A stretch of DNA of 57,081 nt, from assembly GCA_964245075.1 (NCBI GenBank), contig CAXTLC010000020.1, forward strand, positions 1 through 57,081, read 5' to 3'. Each line of letters starts with the position of its first letter. Position 1 is the stretch's first letter. The DNA is from LMUY01 sp964245075. GTDB lineage: Bacteria; Pseudomonadota; Alphaproteobacteria; Acetobacterales; Acetobacteraceae. Positions 16,648 to 26,544 of the stretch are shown in pieces. Below the pieces are notes generated by a model. The model saw nothing but the letters and a program-made list of their open reading frames with translations, was not told where the DNA came from and ran no database searches. The translations under genes were made by a program, and so were the position numbers.

Positions 16648-18216
16648 CTAAAATGGCAGAGCGCCTTGGCGTTTTCTGGCCGTTTCCGACGTCTTCTGCA
16701 CGGTCACGGCGCCATCCGCGAACTCAAGCCGCAGCCGCGCAGAAGCGCCGACGGCTTTGGCGCTGGTGACGGGACGCCCGGCTGCGTCGGTCACCAGGGC
16801 GTAGCCGCGCGCCAGCACCGCTCTGGGGTCAGCCGCTTCCAACCGCCCGATCAGCCCGGCCAGGCGCGCCGATTCTTCCCGCAGCCGCGCACGCACCGGC
16901 GCGTCGCTCAGCCGGGGCAGCGTGCCGCCCGCCTCGATCCGGTGCCGCTGCACCGCGTGGCGCAGCGCAGCGGGCAAGCCGGCCGCCGCCACTGCCATGC
17001 GGTGCCGCGCCGCGGCGAGGAGGCCGGCGGCAGGCGGGATGTGCCGCTCTGCCGCATGGAGCGCCGTTCGCCGCGAAGCCAGCAGCGCGGGCAGGCCGAG
17101 CCGCAGCCGGGCGGCACGGTCCGCCACGGCCTGCGCAGCGCTGCGCAGCAACGCCGGGGCGTCCGGCAGCGCGCGCTCCGCCGCGACCAGGGCCGACCGC
17201 CGCGCCGCCAGGAGGTTGGGCAGCGCCAGCGCCAGGCGGTGCCCCCGGTCATCCAACCGCTGCCGCGCGGCGCCGGCGAGGCTTGCCACGTCCGGCAGGC
17301 GGGCTGCCAGGCCGGACACGCGCAGCCGCCGCTCCGCCCCCAGGCGGGCCACGGCGGCGGCCATGCGGCCGTCCCGCGTCAGCAGGTCGGCCAGCAGCTC
17401 CAGCCGCACCGGGACCGCCATTTCCGCCGCCGCCGTGGGCGTGGGCGCGCGGCGGTCGGCGGCCAGGTCGATCAGCGTGTGGTCCGTCTCGTGCCCGACC
17501 GCCGCGATGAGCGGGATGGCGCAGGCGGCGGCGGCGCGCACCACGGCCTCGTCGTTGAACGCCATCAGGTCCTCCAGGCTGCCGCCGCCCCGCGCAACGA
17601 TCAACACGTCCGGCCGCGCCACCCCGTCGCGCGGCAGCCCGGAGAACCCGGCGATGGCGGCGGCGATGCGCTCGGCGGCGCCTTCCCCCTGCACCGGCAC
17701 CGGCCACAGCAGGATCGGCCTGGGGAACCGGCGCGCCACGGTGGTCTGGATGTCATGCAGCACCGCGCCCTGCGCCGACGTCACCACGCCGATGACGCCG
17801 GGGAGGAACGGCAAGGGCCGCCGCCGCTCGAACAGGCCCTCGGCGGCCAGGCGCACCCGCAGTGCGTCGATCCGCGCCAGCATCGCCCCGGCGCCGGCGT
17901 ATTCCAGCGTCTCGATGATCAACTGGTATTGGCTCTTGTCGCCCCAGGCGGAGATGCGGCCGGTGGCGATCACCTCCACCCCGTCTTCCGGCTTCAACCC
18001 GACGGTGCGCGCGGCGGTTTTCCAGACGATGCCGCGCAGCGTGCCGCCCTCGTCCTTCAGGCAAAGGTAGGTGTGGCCGGAACTGTAGCGCTTGACCTCG
18101 CTCAGCTCGCCCCGCACCCGCACCCGCCCGAACGCGCCTTCCAGGGTGCGCTTCACCGCGCCGGCGATCTCGCTGACGGAGTATTCGGGAACGTTGGAGG
18201 GGGGCAGCGTGTCCAT
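16648..18216 (-). CDS. xseA: exodeoxyribonuclease VII large subunit
   Basis: Catalytic subunit of exonuclease VII, which degrades single-stranded DNA with XseB. The protein is 522 aa. The N-terminal OB-fold (residues about 9-105) reads EYSVSEIAGAVKRTLEGAFG and SGHTYLCLKDE. The catalytic core carries GVVTSAQGAVLHDI, the DVLIVARGGGSLEDLMAFNDE motif and the PLIAAVGHETDHTLID motif. A long Ala/Arg/Leu-rich coiled-coil follows, with a C-terminal VLARGYALVTDAAGRPV segment. The gene diverges from purD, with 48 bases between starts. The small subunit gene is not in this window. Confidence 0.95.
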   Translation of the reverse strand: MDTLPPSNVPEYSVSEIAGAVKRTLEGAFGRVRVRGELSEVKRYSSGHTYLCLKDEGGTLRGIVWKTAARTVGLKPEDGVEVIATGRISAWGDKSQYQLIIETLEYAGAGAMLARIDALRVRLAAEGLFERRRPLPFLPGVIGVVTSAQGAVLHDIQTTVARRFPRPILLWPVPVQGEGAAERIAAAIAGFSGLPRDGVARPDVLIVARGGGSLEDLMAFNDEAVVRAAAACAIPLIAAVGHETDHTLIDLAADRRAPTPTAAAEMAVPVRLELLADLLTRDGRMAAAVARLGAERRLRVSGLAARLPDVASLAGAARQRLDDRGHRLALALPNLLAARRSALVAAERALPDAPALLRSAAQAVADRAARLRLGLPALLASRRTALHAAERHIPPAAGLLAAARHRMAVAAAGLPAALRHAVQRHRIEAGGTLPRLSDAPVRARLREESARLAGLIGRLEAADPRAVLARGYALVTDAAGRPVTSAKAVGASARLRLEFADGAVTVQKTSETARKRQGALPF

Positions 18217-18264
18217 GCGGGCAAGCTATGCTACGCACCCGGCCGGTCCAAGGAGGGTCGCCCC

Positions 18265-19491
18265 ATGCGTGTTCTGCTGGTCGGGTCGGGAGGGCGGGAG
18301 CACGCGCTGGCTTGGGCGCTGGCCGCTTCGCCGCTGCTGACGAAGCTGTGGGTGGCGCCGGGCAACCCCGGCATCGCGGCGCTGGCCGAGCTGGCGCCGG
18401 TCGCTGCCACCGACATCCCCGGCCTGACCGCTTTCGCGCGGGACAACGGGGTGGACCTGGTGGTCCCCGGCCCGGAAGCGCCGCTGGTGGCCGGCCTGGC
18501 GGACGCGATGGCGGCGGCGGGGATCGCCTGCTGCGGCCCTTCCGCCGCGGCCGCGCAGTTGGAAGGCAGCAAGGCCTTCGCCAAGGAGGTCGCCGAGGCC
18601 GCCGGCATCCCGACCGCCCGCTGGGAGCGCTTCACGGACGCGGCCGCGGCGCGCGACTTTGCCGGACGCCGCGGCGTCCCGGTCGTGATCAAGGCGGACG
18701 GCCTTGCCGCAGGCAAGGGCGTGGTGGTGGCACAGACAGAAGCCGAGGCGGACGCGGCGATCGACCGCTTGGCAGCACTCGGCCCCATCATCGTGGAGGA
18801 GTGCCTGCACGGCGAGGAGGTCAGCTTGTTCGCGCTGTGCGATGGCGCCGACGCCGTGTTCCTCGGCACCGCGCGGGACCACAAGCGGGTGGGCGACGGC
18901 GACAAGGGGCCGAACACCGGCGGCATGGGCGCCATCTCCCCCGCGCCCGGCTTCGACCCGGCGCCTGCGATGGACCGCATCATCCGCCCCGCCCTGGCCG
19001 AGATGGCCCGGCGCGGCACCCCGTTCCGCGGCGTGCTGTTCGCCGGGCTGATGCTGACGGAGTCCGGCGCCGCGCTGATCGAGTTCAACGTCCGCTTCGG
19101 CGATCCGGAATGCCAGGCGCTGATGGCCCGGCTGCAAAGCGACCTGCTGCCCGCGCTGCTGGCGGCCTGCGAGGGGGAGCTATCGGCGTTCGACCTGCGT
19201 TTCCGCGCCGATTTCAGTTGCGCCGTGGTGATGGCGGCGCGCGGCTACCCGGACGCGCCGGAGGGGGGCGGGGTGATCGCCGGGCTGGACCGTGCCGCGG
19301 CGGTGCCGGGCGCGCTGGTGTTCCATGCCGGCACGGCGTTGCGGGGGGCGCAGTTGGTTGCGGCTGGCGGGCGGGTGCTGACGATCTGCGGCACCGGTCC
19401 CGACCCGGCGACCGCGCGGGTGGCTGCCTACAGGGCGGTGGACGCGGTGCAGTGGGATGGCGGGTTCTGCCGGCGCGACATCGGGGGGTGA
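18265..19491 (+). CDS. purD: phosphoribosylamine--glycine ligase
   Basis: GAR synthetase, second step of purine biosynthesis, joining phosphoribosylamine and glycine with ATP in the cytosol. The 408-aa length is normal for the family. The N-terminus MRVLLVGSGGREHALAWAL is diagnostic. An ATP-grasp domain includes VVIKADGLAAGKGV (about 144-157) and the signature RFGDPECQ (about 276-283). The ATG at 18265 has AGGAGG 8 bases upstream (18251-18256). The frame is open far upstream, antisense to xseA, but that is not coding. It appears monocistronic and divergent from xseA. Confidence 0.96.
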   Translation: MRVLLVGSGGREHALAWALAASPLLTKLWVAPGNPGIAALAELAPVAATDIPGLTAFARDNGVDLVVPGPEAPLVAGLADAMAAAGIACCGPSAAAAQLEGSKAFAKEVAEAAGIPTARWERFTDAAAARDFAGRRGVPVVIKADGLAAGKGVVVAQTEAEADAAIDRLAALGPIIVEECLHGEEVSLFALCDGADAVFLGTARDHKRVGDGDKGPNTGGMGAISPAPGFDPAPAMDRIIRPALAEMARRGTPFRGVLFAGLMLTESGAALIEFNVRFGDPECQALMARLQSDLLPALLAACEGELSAFDLRFRADFSCAVVMAARGYPDAPEGGGVIAGLDRAAAVPGALVFHAGTALRGAQLVAAGGRVLTICGTGPDPATARVAAYRAVDAVQWDGGFCRRDIGG

Positions 19492-19631
19492 GCAGCACCT
19501 GCGCCCCTGCCATCCGTCGTGGCCAGGCATCCCGTTGGCCTCCTCCGGACGAGCGCAGCACCTCCTACCAGAATGGCGCTGGAAAGCGGCAAGCTGGGTG
19601 CGACACGGGGGTTACGAAAGGCCAGAACGAC

Positions 19632-20189
19632 ATGGACGAGTCCCATCTAATCGGCATCGTCATGGCCGTAAGTCGTGACCTGACGCACGAGTTTAGCAAG
19701 ACCGTGCACGATGCCATCCACCTCCTGGCCGGGTTGGGCGTGGAGAACGACGCGCATGCGGGGGTAACTGTCAAACATCGCTCGCGCGTGTCGCGAGACC
19801 CGACGCAGCCTAATCTGCGCCAGGTACACCTGATACATGGCGAACTGCACGACGAGTTGGCTGCCGCCGGCTTCCGCGTGTCCCCAGGGGTGCTGGGCGA
19901 GAACGTCACCACGCGAGGCATCGACTTACTCGGCTTGCCGAGTGGTGCTCTGCTGAAACTCGGGTCAGAGGCAGTGGTGCAAGTGACGGGTCTGCGGAAC
20001 CCTTGCAAGCAGCTAGACGGCTACCAGCCTGGCCTGCTGGCCGCCGTCTTGGGCCGCGACGAACACGGCGGGTTGATCCGCAAGGCTGGCATCATGAGCA
20101 TCGTCCTGGCGAGCGGTCAGGTGAGGCCCGGCGACTCCGTCCAGGTCGAGTTGCCGTGTATGCCTCACCGGCCGTTGGAGCCAGTATGA
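19632..20189 (+). CDS. MOSC domain-containing protein
   Basis: A 185-aa protein made almost entirely of a MOSC domain, the sulfur-carrier domain related to molybdenum cofactor sulfurase C-termini. The conserved cysteine is in VTGLRNPCKQLDGY (about residue 124), with upstream PGVLGENVTTRGIDLL and RQVHLI segments. Family members bind Moco or move sulfur, and small versions include YiiM-type N-hydroxylated-compound reductases; the role here is not known. Codon choice is less GC-biased than in the neighbours (CTA, ATA, CGA and GTA occur), which may reflect horizontal acquisition. I see no neighbour that explains its job. Confidence 0.8.
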   Translation: MDESHLIGIVMAVSRDLTHEFSKTVHDAIHLLAGLGVENDAHAGVTVKHRSRVSRDPTQPNLRQVHLIHGELHDELAAAGFRVSPGVLGENVTTRGIDLLGLPSGALLKLGSEAVVQVTGLRNPCKQLDGYQPGLLAAVLGRDEHGGLIRKAGIMSIVLASGQVRPGDSVQVELPCMPHRPLEPV

Positions 20190-20208
20190 CCTTCCAGCCC
20201 TCACGCAT

Positions 20209-20229
20209 CCTGGCGGCGTGGACGCCAGG
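20209..20229 (+). terminator. hairpin between convergent MOSC and Tim44-like genes
   Basis: A perfect 7-bp stem (CCTGGCG / CGCCAGG) with a 7-base loop sits 20 bases after the MOSC stop and 27 bases before the convergent gene's stop. No clear U-tract follows. It is a plausible bidirectional terminator. Confidence 0.45.
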
Positions 20230-20255
20230 ACCAGGAGCCCGACGCCACAAGCCCC

Positions 20256-21197
20256 TCACCGCGTCTGCTGGATCGCAGACAGGATCCAGCGCCCGCCCGG
20301 GCTGCGCACGAAGGTCCATACCTCCGTGGCGGTCTGCCGCTCGTTGGGGCTGCCGTCCACGATGCGGCCCGCCGCGTCCTCCGTGACGTCGATCATGGAG
20401 AAGCGCATCGCCACCGTGGCATACTCGCGCGAGCCCTCGGACCAGGACTGCGACAGGTCGCCCCGCTCCAGTTGCACGTTGCTGACGCGGTTATGCAGGC
20501 CACGGCTGCGCAGCTCCGCCATCTGCTCGCCGAAATAGCCGGCCATCTCCGGCGTGGCGACCGCGCGCAGGCCGCTCAGGTCCTCGGCGCTCCAAGCCGC
20601 CTGCATCGCCTTCAGCAACTGCTCGAACGCGCCGTAATCGGCCGGCGAGATGTCGAGCGGGCGCTGTGCCGCCTTCGCGCCGCCGCCGAACAAGGCCGGC
20701 CGCGCGCCGGTGCCAGGGCCAGCGCCGCCGCCGCCGCCGCGCACGCCCCCGGCGAACATCGGCTGCCGGGCCATCACCAAGCGGAACAGCCAGCGGCCGA
20801 CGAAGAAGAGCAGCGCCAACTGGATCAGCAGGCCGATGATGCTGCCGCCGCCGTCAATGCCGCCGAACATCCCATGGCCGAACAGCATGCCGCCGATCCC
20901 CGCCCCGACCAGCCCGCCGAGCAGGCCGGAGGTGAACGCGCTGCGCCCGCCGCGGTAACCGTAGCCGGGCGAGAAGCCTGGGGACGGCGCGCCGAGGGAC
21001 GGCTCGGACCGGGGCGTGAAGCTGCGCTGCATTGGGGCGGCGAAGGGCGCGGTCGCGGTGGAAGGCGGCGCGCTGAACGTGTTGCCGCCGCGGCTGCCGA
21101 AGGACGAGCCGCCGCCTACGCGCGCGACGGCCAGGCCCGGCGCCAGCGCCAGGGCGGCGGCAAGGGCGGCAGCGATGGGAAGCTTCAGGCGTGTCAT
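20256..21197 (-). CDS. Tim44-like domain membrane protein
   Basis: A 313-aa protein. An N-terminal signal or anchor (about residues 5-26) is followed by a Gly/Ser/Pro-rich stretch, a Gly-rich hydrophobic segment (TSGLLGGLVGAGIGGMLFG, about 88-106) and a second membrane segment (IIGLLIQLALLFFVGRWLF, about 120-138). The C-terminal part (about 180-313) matches the Tim44 fold, with YGAFEQLLKAMQAAWSAEDL and FVRSPGGRWILSAIQQT. Bacterial proteins of this type sit in the inner membrane and have been linked to solute transport or membrane protein handling; no specific role can be assigned. It diverges from the GH32 gene. Confidence 0.82.
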   Translation of the reverse strand: MTRLKLPIAAALAAALALAPGLAVARVGGGSSFGSRGGNTFSAPPSTATAPFAAPMQRSFTPRSEPSLGAPSPGFSPGYGYRGGRSAFTSGLLGGLVGAGIGGMLFGHGMFGGIDGGGSIIGLLIQLALLFFVGRWLFRLVMARQPMFAGGVRGGGGGAGPGTGARPALFGGGAKAAQRPLDISPADYGAFEQLLKAMQAAWSAEDLSGLRAVATPEMAGYFGEQMAELRSRGLHNRVSNVQLERGDLSQSWSEGSREYATVAMRFSMIDVTEDAAGRIVDGSPNERQTATEVWTFVRSPGGRWILSAIQQTR

Positions 21198-21329
21198 GGG
21201 TCCACTCCGTGTCCGCAGAGCGATATAGTGCGCCGTTCCCCGTTAAAGGAGTGCCACCGTGCGGGCACCCTGTTCGCCGCCGCCGATACCTGATACGGCC
21301 GCTTCCGCCCACGGACGGATTGCTGGCAC

Positions 21330-22963
21330 ATGGGAACCGTGCAGGACGAGCGGCGCCGCCACGGCCTGACCCGCCGGTCGCTGGGCCTCGCCGCCGCCGC
21401 GGCGGCGCTGGCCGGCCCGGCGCTTGGTGACCCGGCNNNNNNNNNNNNNNNNNNNNNNNNNNNNNNNNNNNNNNNNNNNNNNNNNNNNNNNNNNNNNNNN
21501 NNNNNNNNNNNNNNNNNNNNNNNNNNNNNNNNNNNNCCGAGCGCTACCGGCCGGTCGTGCACCACAGCCCGCAAACCGGCTTCATGAACGATCCCAACGG
21601 GCTGATCTTCCACGGCGGCGAGTGGCACCTGTTCTACCAGTACAACCCGTTCGACGTGCGCTCCGGCCAAGTGCACTGGGGCCATGCGGTCAGCGCAGAC
21701 TTGCTGCACTGGCGCACGCTGCCGAACGCGCTGTTCCCCACGCACGCCGGGCAGCCGTTCAGCGGCAGCGCGGTGTTCGACGCGGCGAACACGAGCGGCC
21801 TGTTCGCAGCCGGGGACGGCGCCGCCGAGCCGGGGGGCCTGGTCGCCATCTACACGCGCGCGGACCCCGCCCACCAGCGCCAGGAGATCGCCTACAGCGC
21901 CGATCGCGGCCGCAGCTTCACGGCCTACGGCGGCAACCCCGTGCTGGACCGCGGCACCAGCTCCTTCCGTGACCCGAAGGTGTTGTGGCACGCGCCAACC
22001 AGCCAGTGGATCATGGTGCTGGCCGCGGCGCGCGAGCACCGGGTCCTGTTCTACGCCTCGGCGGACCTCAAGCACTGGGTGCAGACCGGCAGCTTCGGGG
22101 AAGCGGGCGTGCTGGGCATCGACTACGAGTGTCCGGGCCTGGTGGAGATCCCGGTCAAGGGCGGCGGCGCCAAGTGGGTGCTGTTCGTCTCGATCGGCCC
22201 GGGCGCGCCGCAGGGCGGAGGCGCGGTGCAGTACTTCGCCGGGGAGTTCGACGGCCAGCGCTTCACCCCGGACGACACCGCCGCCCGCTTCGTGGATTTC
22301 GGCAAGGACTTCTACGCCTTGCAGACCTTCGCCGATGCCCCTGGCGCCAGTCCCGTCGCCATCGCCTGGGCCGGCAACTGGCAGTACTGCGACGACCTGC
22401 CGACCGCCGACTGGCGCGGCGTGATGTCCCTGCCCCGCCTGCTGTCGCTGCGCCGGGCCGCCGACGGGCTACGGCTGGTGCAGGCGTTCCCGCCGCTCGA
22501 CCCGGTGCGCGGCGAGGCGATCGTCGTGCAGCCGGCGGAGCCCGGCCGGCCGCCTGGCGCCCTTTTGCCGCCGGGCGGCGCGGTCGAGCTGCGGGTGCGG
22601 CTTTCCCTGGACACGGACGCCATCGCCACCCTGCGCTTCGCCAACGCTGCCGGCGAGAGCCTCGATGTCGGCTTCGACCAGAAAGCCTCCCAGCTTTTCG
22701 TGGACCGCAGCGGCACGCGCGGCTTGCGGCAGCGCTTCTTCACCGACAAGTTCTCCGCCGCGCGCCTGCCGGGCACGCGGGAGGTTGACCTGCATATCGT
22801 CTTCGACCGCTGCACGCTCGAGCTGCTGGGCTTCGGCGGGGAAATGTCGGGCACTTTCCTGCATTTCTTCACGGACATCCCCGACCGGTTCCTGCTAGAC
22901 AACACGGGAACGGTACGTATCCAGTCGCTTGAAATCACCCGGTTGCGCCGCGCGGTGGGGTAG
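21330..22963 (+). CDS. GH32 levanase/invertase-type fructan hydrolase, interrupted by a sequence gap
   Basis: Glycoside hydrolase family 32, which releases fructose from sucrose, levan or inulin. The N-terminal fragment starts at ATG 21330 and has a twin-arginine signal (LTRRSLGLAAAAAALAG), predicting Tat export of a folded enzyme. After the 100-N gap the frame changes by 2, which is expected if the gap length is arbitrary. The catalytic part has the nucleophile Asp in GFMNDPNG, the transition-state Asp in SFRDPKV and the acid/base Glu in YECPGL, then a C-terminal beta-sandwich (LDTDAIATLRFANAAGESLDV region). The stop is at 22963. Substrate preference (levan or sucrose) is not decidable, and only a small N-terminal portion is probably missing. 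Confidence 0.85.
21437..21536. other. assembly gap (100 N)
   Basis: Exactly 100 unknown bases, the usual placeholder for a scaffold gap of unknown size. It falls inside the GH32 gene between the Tat signal and the catalytic domain. Confidence 0.99.
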
Positions 22964-23024
22964 GTGGCCTGACCGGCTGGCCGAATGTGCCATACACTGT
23001 CGGACACCACCCGGAGCCTCTGCC

Positions 23025-25481
23025 ATGGACATGCCAGTCGAGCCCACCGCTGCGGACACCTCCGTGGACACGCTGCATGACATCATCACCGCCAAGCTGC
23101 TCTACAGCATCGGCAAAACGCCCAACCGCGCCAGCCAGCACGACTGGTACGCCGCCGCCGCCCTCGCGGTGCGGGACCGCGTGGTGGACACCTGGACGTC
23201 CAGCGCCCACCGCGCCCGCACCCGCGGCGCCAAGCGCGTGCTGTATTTCTCGCTGGAGTTCCTGATCGGCCGGCTGCTGTTCGACGCTGCCAGCAACCTC
23301 GGCATGATCGGCACCCTGCGCGCCGCGCTGGAGCGCGAAGGCATCGACCTGGACCACCTCCGCACCCTGGAGCCGGACGCAGCACTCGGCAATGGCGGGC
23401 TAGGCCGGCTGGCCGCATGCTTCATGGACAGCATGGCCACGCTCGGCATCCCGGCCTTCGGCTATGGCATCCGCTACGACCACGGGCTGTTCCGCCAGAC
23501 GATCGTGGACGGCTGGCAGCGCGAGCAGCCGGAGGACTGGCTGTCCGCCGGCAACCCGTGGGAGTTCCAGCGGCCGGAGCTGTCCTATCGCGTGACGTTC
23601 GGCGGCGGCGTGTCCGCCACGACCGAGGGCGGCCGCACCGCCTACGCCTGGAACCCGGCGGAAACGCTGTTCGCCGTCGCCTTCGACACGCCCATGATCG
23701 GCTTCGGCGGCCAGCACGCCAACACCCTGCGCCTGTGGTCCGCCCGCGCCGCCGACCCGATGCTGCTGGATGCGTTCAACCGCGGCGACCACGTGGGCGC
23801 CATGACCGGCCGGGTGCGGGCGGAAGCGATCAGCCGGGTGCTGTACCCCGGCGACGACAGCTCCGCCGGCCAGGAGCTGCGGCTGCGGCAGGAGTACTTC
23901 TTCGCCTCCGCCAGCTTGCAGGACATGCTGCGCCGCGAGCTGGTGGAGCACGACACGGTGCGCCGGCTGCATGAGCACGTCGCCATCCAGTTGAACGACA
24001 CCCACCCGGCCATCGGCATCGCCGAGCTGATGCGTCTGCTGATGGACGTGCATGGCCTGGAATGGGACGAGGCCTGGGCCATCACCCAGGGGAGCGTCAG
24101 CTACACCAACCACACCCTGCTGCCCGAGGCGCTGGAGATGTGGCCGGTGCTGCTGCTGGAGCGGCTGCTGCCCCGGCACATGCAGATCATCTACCTGCTG
24201 AACGCCCGCCACCTGGACGCGCAACGCGCCGCGGGAGCGGACGACCGGCTGCTGGCCGCGCTGAGCCTGGTGGACGAGGGCCATGGCCGCCGGGTCCGCA
24301 TGGGCCATCTGGCCTTCCTGGGCAGCCACAGCGTGAACGGCGTGTCCGCCCTGCACACGGACCTGATGCGCCGCACCATCTTCCGCGACCTGGACGCGGC
24401 AGTCGGCGGACGCATCGTCAACCGAACCAACGGCATCACCTTCCGCCGCTGGCTGCACAACGCCAACCCGGGGCTGACCAGCCTGCTGGTGGACACGCTG
24501 GGCGAGCGCGTCCTGCACGAGCCGGAGCTGCTGGCCAGCCTGGCGCCCTACGCCGAGGACCCGGGGTTCCGCGCCGCGTTCGCCGCCCAGCGGAAGCCGT
24601 GCAAGGAGGCGCTGGTCCGGCTGATCGCGGCGCAGCTCGGCGTCACGGTGGACCCGGGCGCGCTGTTCGACGTGCAGATCAAGCGGATTCACGAGTACAA
24701 GCGGCAACTGCTGAACGTGCTGCATGCCATCAGCCAGTACAACGCCATCCGCGCGCAGCCGACGCGGGATTGGCGCCCGCGGGTGAAGATCCTCGCCGGC
24801 AAGGCGGCGCCATCCTACACGCTGGCCAAGCAGATCATCCGGCTGGTGCACGACGTGGCGCGGGTGGTGAACGGGGACCCGACGGTGCGCGGCCTGCTGC
24901 AAGTCGTGTTCATGCCGAACTACAACGTGAGCCTGGCCGAGCTGCTGATTCCCGCTTCCGACCTGTCGGAGCAGATCAGCACCGCCGGCATGGAGGCGAG
25001 CGGCACCGGCAACATGAAGTTCGCCCTGAACGGCGCGCTGACGGTCGGCACCCTGGACGGCGCCAACGTGGAGATCCGCGACCGCGTCGGGGCGGACAAC
25101 ATGTTCATCTTCGGCATGACGGCGGAGGAGGTGGAAGCGCGCCGGGCCGCGCAGGGCCTGGATGCAAGCGCGGTCGTGCGGGACTGCCCGGCGCTGGCGG
25201 ACGTGGTGGGCGCCTTGCGCAGCGGCGTGTTCAGCCCGGAGGAGCCGGGGCGCTACGCCGGCCTCGCCAACCGGCTGGAACACGAGGACCCGTTCTTCGT
25301 CTGCGCGGACTTCGCCAGCTACGACCGGGCGCAGGAAGCGGTGGACGCGAAATGGCGCACTCCGGACGCCTGGTGGCGCTCGGCGGTGCTGAACACGGCG
25401 CATACGGGCTGGTTCAGCAGCGACCGCACCATCGCGGAGTACGCGGCCGGCACGTGGCGGGTGAAGGCGGGGGAGTCATGA
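23025..25481 (+). CDS. glgP: glycogen/starch/alpha-glucan phosphorylase
   Basis: Pyridoxal-phosphate enzyme that releases glucose-1-phosphate from the non-reducing end of alpha-1,4-glucan. The 818-aa length is normal. Conserved stretches include KRVLYFSLEFLIGRLL, ALGNGGLGRLAACFMDSMATL, AYGYGIRYDHG-type sequence (here FGYGIRYDHGLF), and the PLP site SGTGNMKFALNGALTVGTLD with the Schiff-base lysine near residue 665. The ATG at 23025 has GGAG 9 bases upstream; an open frame from 22929 is dismissed because its extra residues are not family-like. It starts 61 bases after the GH32 stop, so the two sugar genes may be co-transcribed. No other glycogen genes are in the window. Confidence 0.95.
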   Translation: MDMPVEPTAADTSVDTLHDIITAKLLYSIGKTPNRASQHDWYAAAALAVRDRVVDTWTSSAHRARTRGAKRVLYFSLEFLIGRLLFDAASNLGMIGTLRAALEREGIDLDHLRTLEPDAALGNGGLGRLAACFMDSMATLGIPAFGYGIRYDHGLFRQTIVDGWQREQPEDWLSAGNPWEFQRPELSYRVTFGGGVSATTEGGRTAYAWNPAETLFAVAFDTPMIGFGGQHANTLRLWSARAADPMLLDAFNRGDHVGAMTGRVRAEAISRVLYPGDDSSAGQELRLRQEYFFASASLQDMLRRELVEHDTVRRLHEHVAIQLNDTHPAIGIAELMRLLMDVHGLEWDEAWAITQGSVSYTNHTLLPEALEMWPVLLLERLLPRHMQIIYLLNARHLDAQRAAGADDRLLAALSLVDEGHGRRVRMGHLAFLGSHSVNGVSALHTDLMRRTIFRDLDAAVGGRIVNRTNGITFRRWLHNANPGLTSLLVDTLGERVLHEPELLASLAPYAEDPGFRAAFAAQRKPCKEALVRLIAAQLGVTVDPGALFDVQIKRIHEYKRQLLNVLHAISQYNAIRAQPTRDWRPRVKILAGKAAPSYTLAKQIIRLVHDVARVVNGDPTVRGLLQVVFMPNYNVSLAELLIPASDLSEQISTAGMEASGTGNMKFALNGALTVGTLDGANVEIRDRVGADNMFIFGMTAEEVEARRAAQGLDASAVVRDCPALADVVGALRSGVFSPEEPGRYAGLANRLEHEDPFFVCADFASYDRAQEAVDAKWRTPDAWWRSAVLNTAHTGWFSSDRTIAEYAAGTWRVKAGES

Positions 25482-26498
25482 CCTGGCGGCAGCGTCATCC
25501 CGGCTTGGCGTCGTCCGCACGCCGACCGGCTCTGCCAGGGCGCGGCAGGAATTCACCAGCGCGGACGCCAGGGGACCTTCTTCCGGCTTCTTGACCGCGT
25601 TGGTCGCCATCATCAGTAGGAGCATGACGATGAAGGACTGCCCGATCGCCTGAGGCGCTTCCCACAGCAGGAAGCCGCCGCCCTGCCAGACGCTCGTCAG
25701 GTACACGTTGCCGATGCACGCCGCCAGGATGCATGCCATGCCCACGAAGCTCACCACGCGGGCGTCGACGTCCTCGTAGTTGAGCAGGACCGCCGTCAAC
25801 GGCCGCATCACCAGCGGCGCCAGCGCGATCCCGATCGTCGCGACGTAGGCCTGGGCCGGACGGAACCCGGCCACGTCCTGCAGGAATGCGGTCGGCAGCG
25901 TCGAGGCCGACAGGCTGAGCAGAAGGAAGGTGGACAACGCGATCAGCGAGTAGGCGATGTTCCGCCGCTTCAGCAGGGTGACGCCAAACAGCGGTGACGG
26001 CTGCTTGAACTCGTTCAGGATGAAGAGCGGGATCGCCACGACGCCGACCAACGCCAGCACGCAGATCAACTGCGAGTTGAACCAGTCGTCGCGGTCTCCC
26101 TGTTCGAGCAACGTCGTGAACGCGCCGAAGCCGATCACGAACAGGATGGCGCCGGGAAGATCAAACTGCTTGAACCGCTGATACTGCGGCGGGTCCTGCT
26201 CCACGCCGTACCAGATCAAGGCCGTGGCCAAGGCACAGAGCGGAAGGGCCTCGTAGAACACGAAGGGCCAGTACACGACGTCCTCCCACAGCGCCGTCAA
26301 GGTCGTTGCCAAGTTCGGCGCGGACGTCGCGGACAAGGCGTACGCCGCAAGCCCGTAGAGACGGATCGGAGGCGCCAGCACCCGCAGCCCGACGATCCAG
26401 AGACAGGGGATGATGAACCCGCCGGATAGGCCTTGCAGGAACCGCAACCTGTACAACAGCGGGAGACATGCAAGGCACCCTCGCCGCAGCAGAGCCAC
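25476..26498 (-). pseudogene. remnant of a DHA2-type MFS transporter
   Basis: An open frame of 340 codons matches the middle of a 14-helix DHA2 drug:proton antiporter. The sequence starts abruptly at LLYRLRFLQGLSGGFIIP (third helix region) and ends at SALVNSCRALAEPVGV, after which 13 unrelated residues and a stop follow. The first two helices and roughly the last 100-150 residues that the family normally has are absent. The 3' end overlaps the end of glgP by 6 bases on the opposite strand. Both ends look like deletion breakpoints (near 26470 and 25518). I read it as a decayed gene; a functional short transporter is unlikely because the proton-coupling N-terminal helices are gone. Confidence 0.7.
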
Positions 26499-26544
26499 TT
26501 GTTGTTGCTCAGCGAACGACGCCCGCTCGACGGTGCGAGTGCAG

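Noticed and set aside
16666..18264. Plus-strand frame extending purD upstream by over 500 codons
   Set aside because: It lies antisense to xseA, the purD family sequence begins at 18265 and a good ribosome site precedes that ATG.
21424..21972. Reading frames that cross the N run
   Set aside because: The gap has an arbitrary length, so any frame through it is meaningless; the real gene is the GH32 enzyme on both sides.
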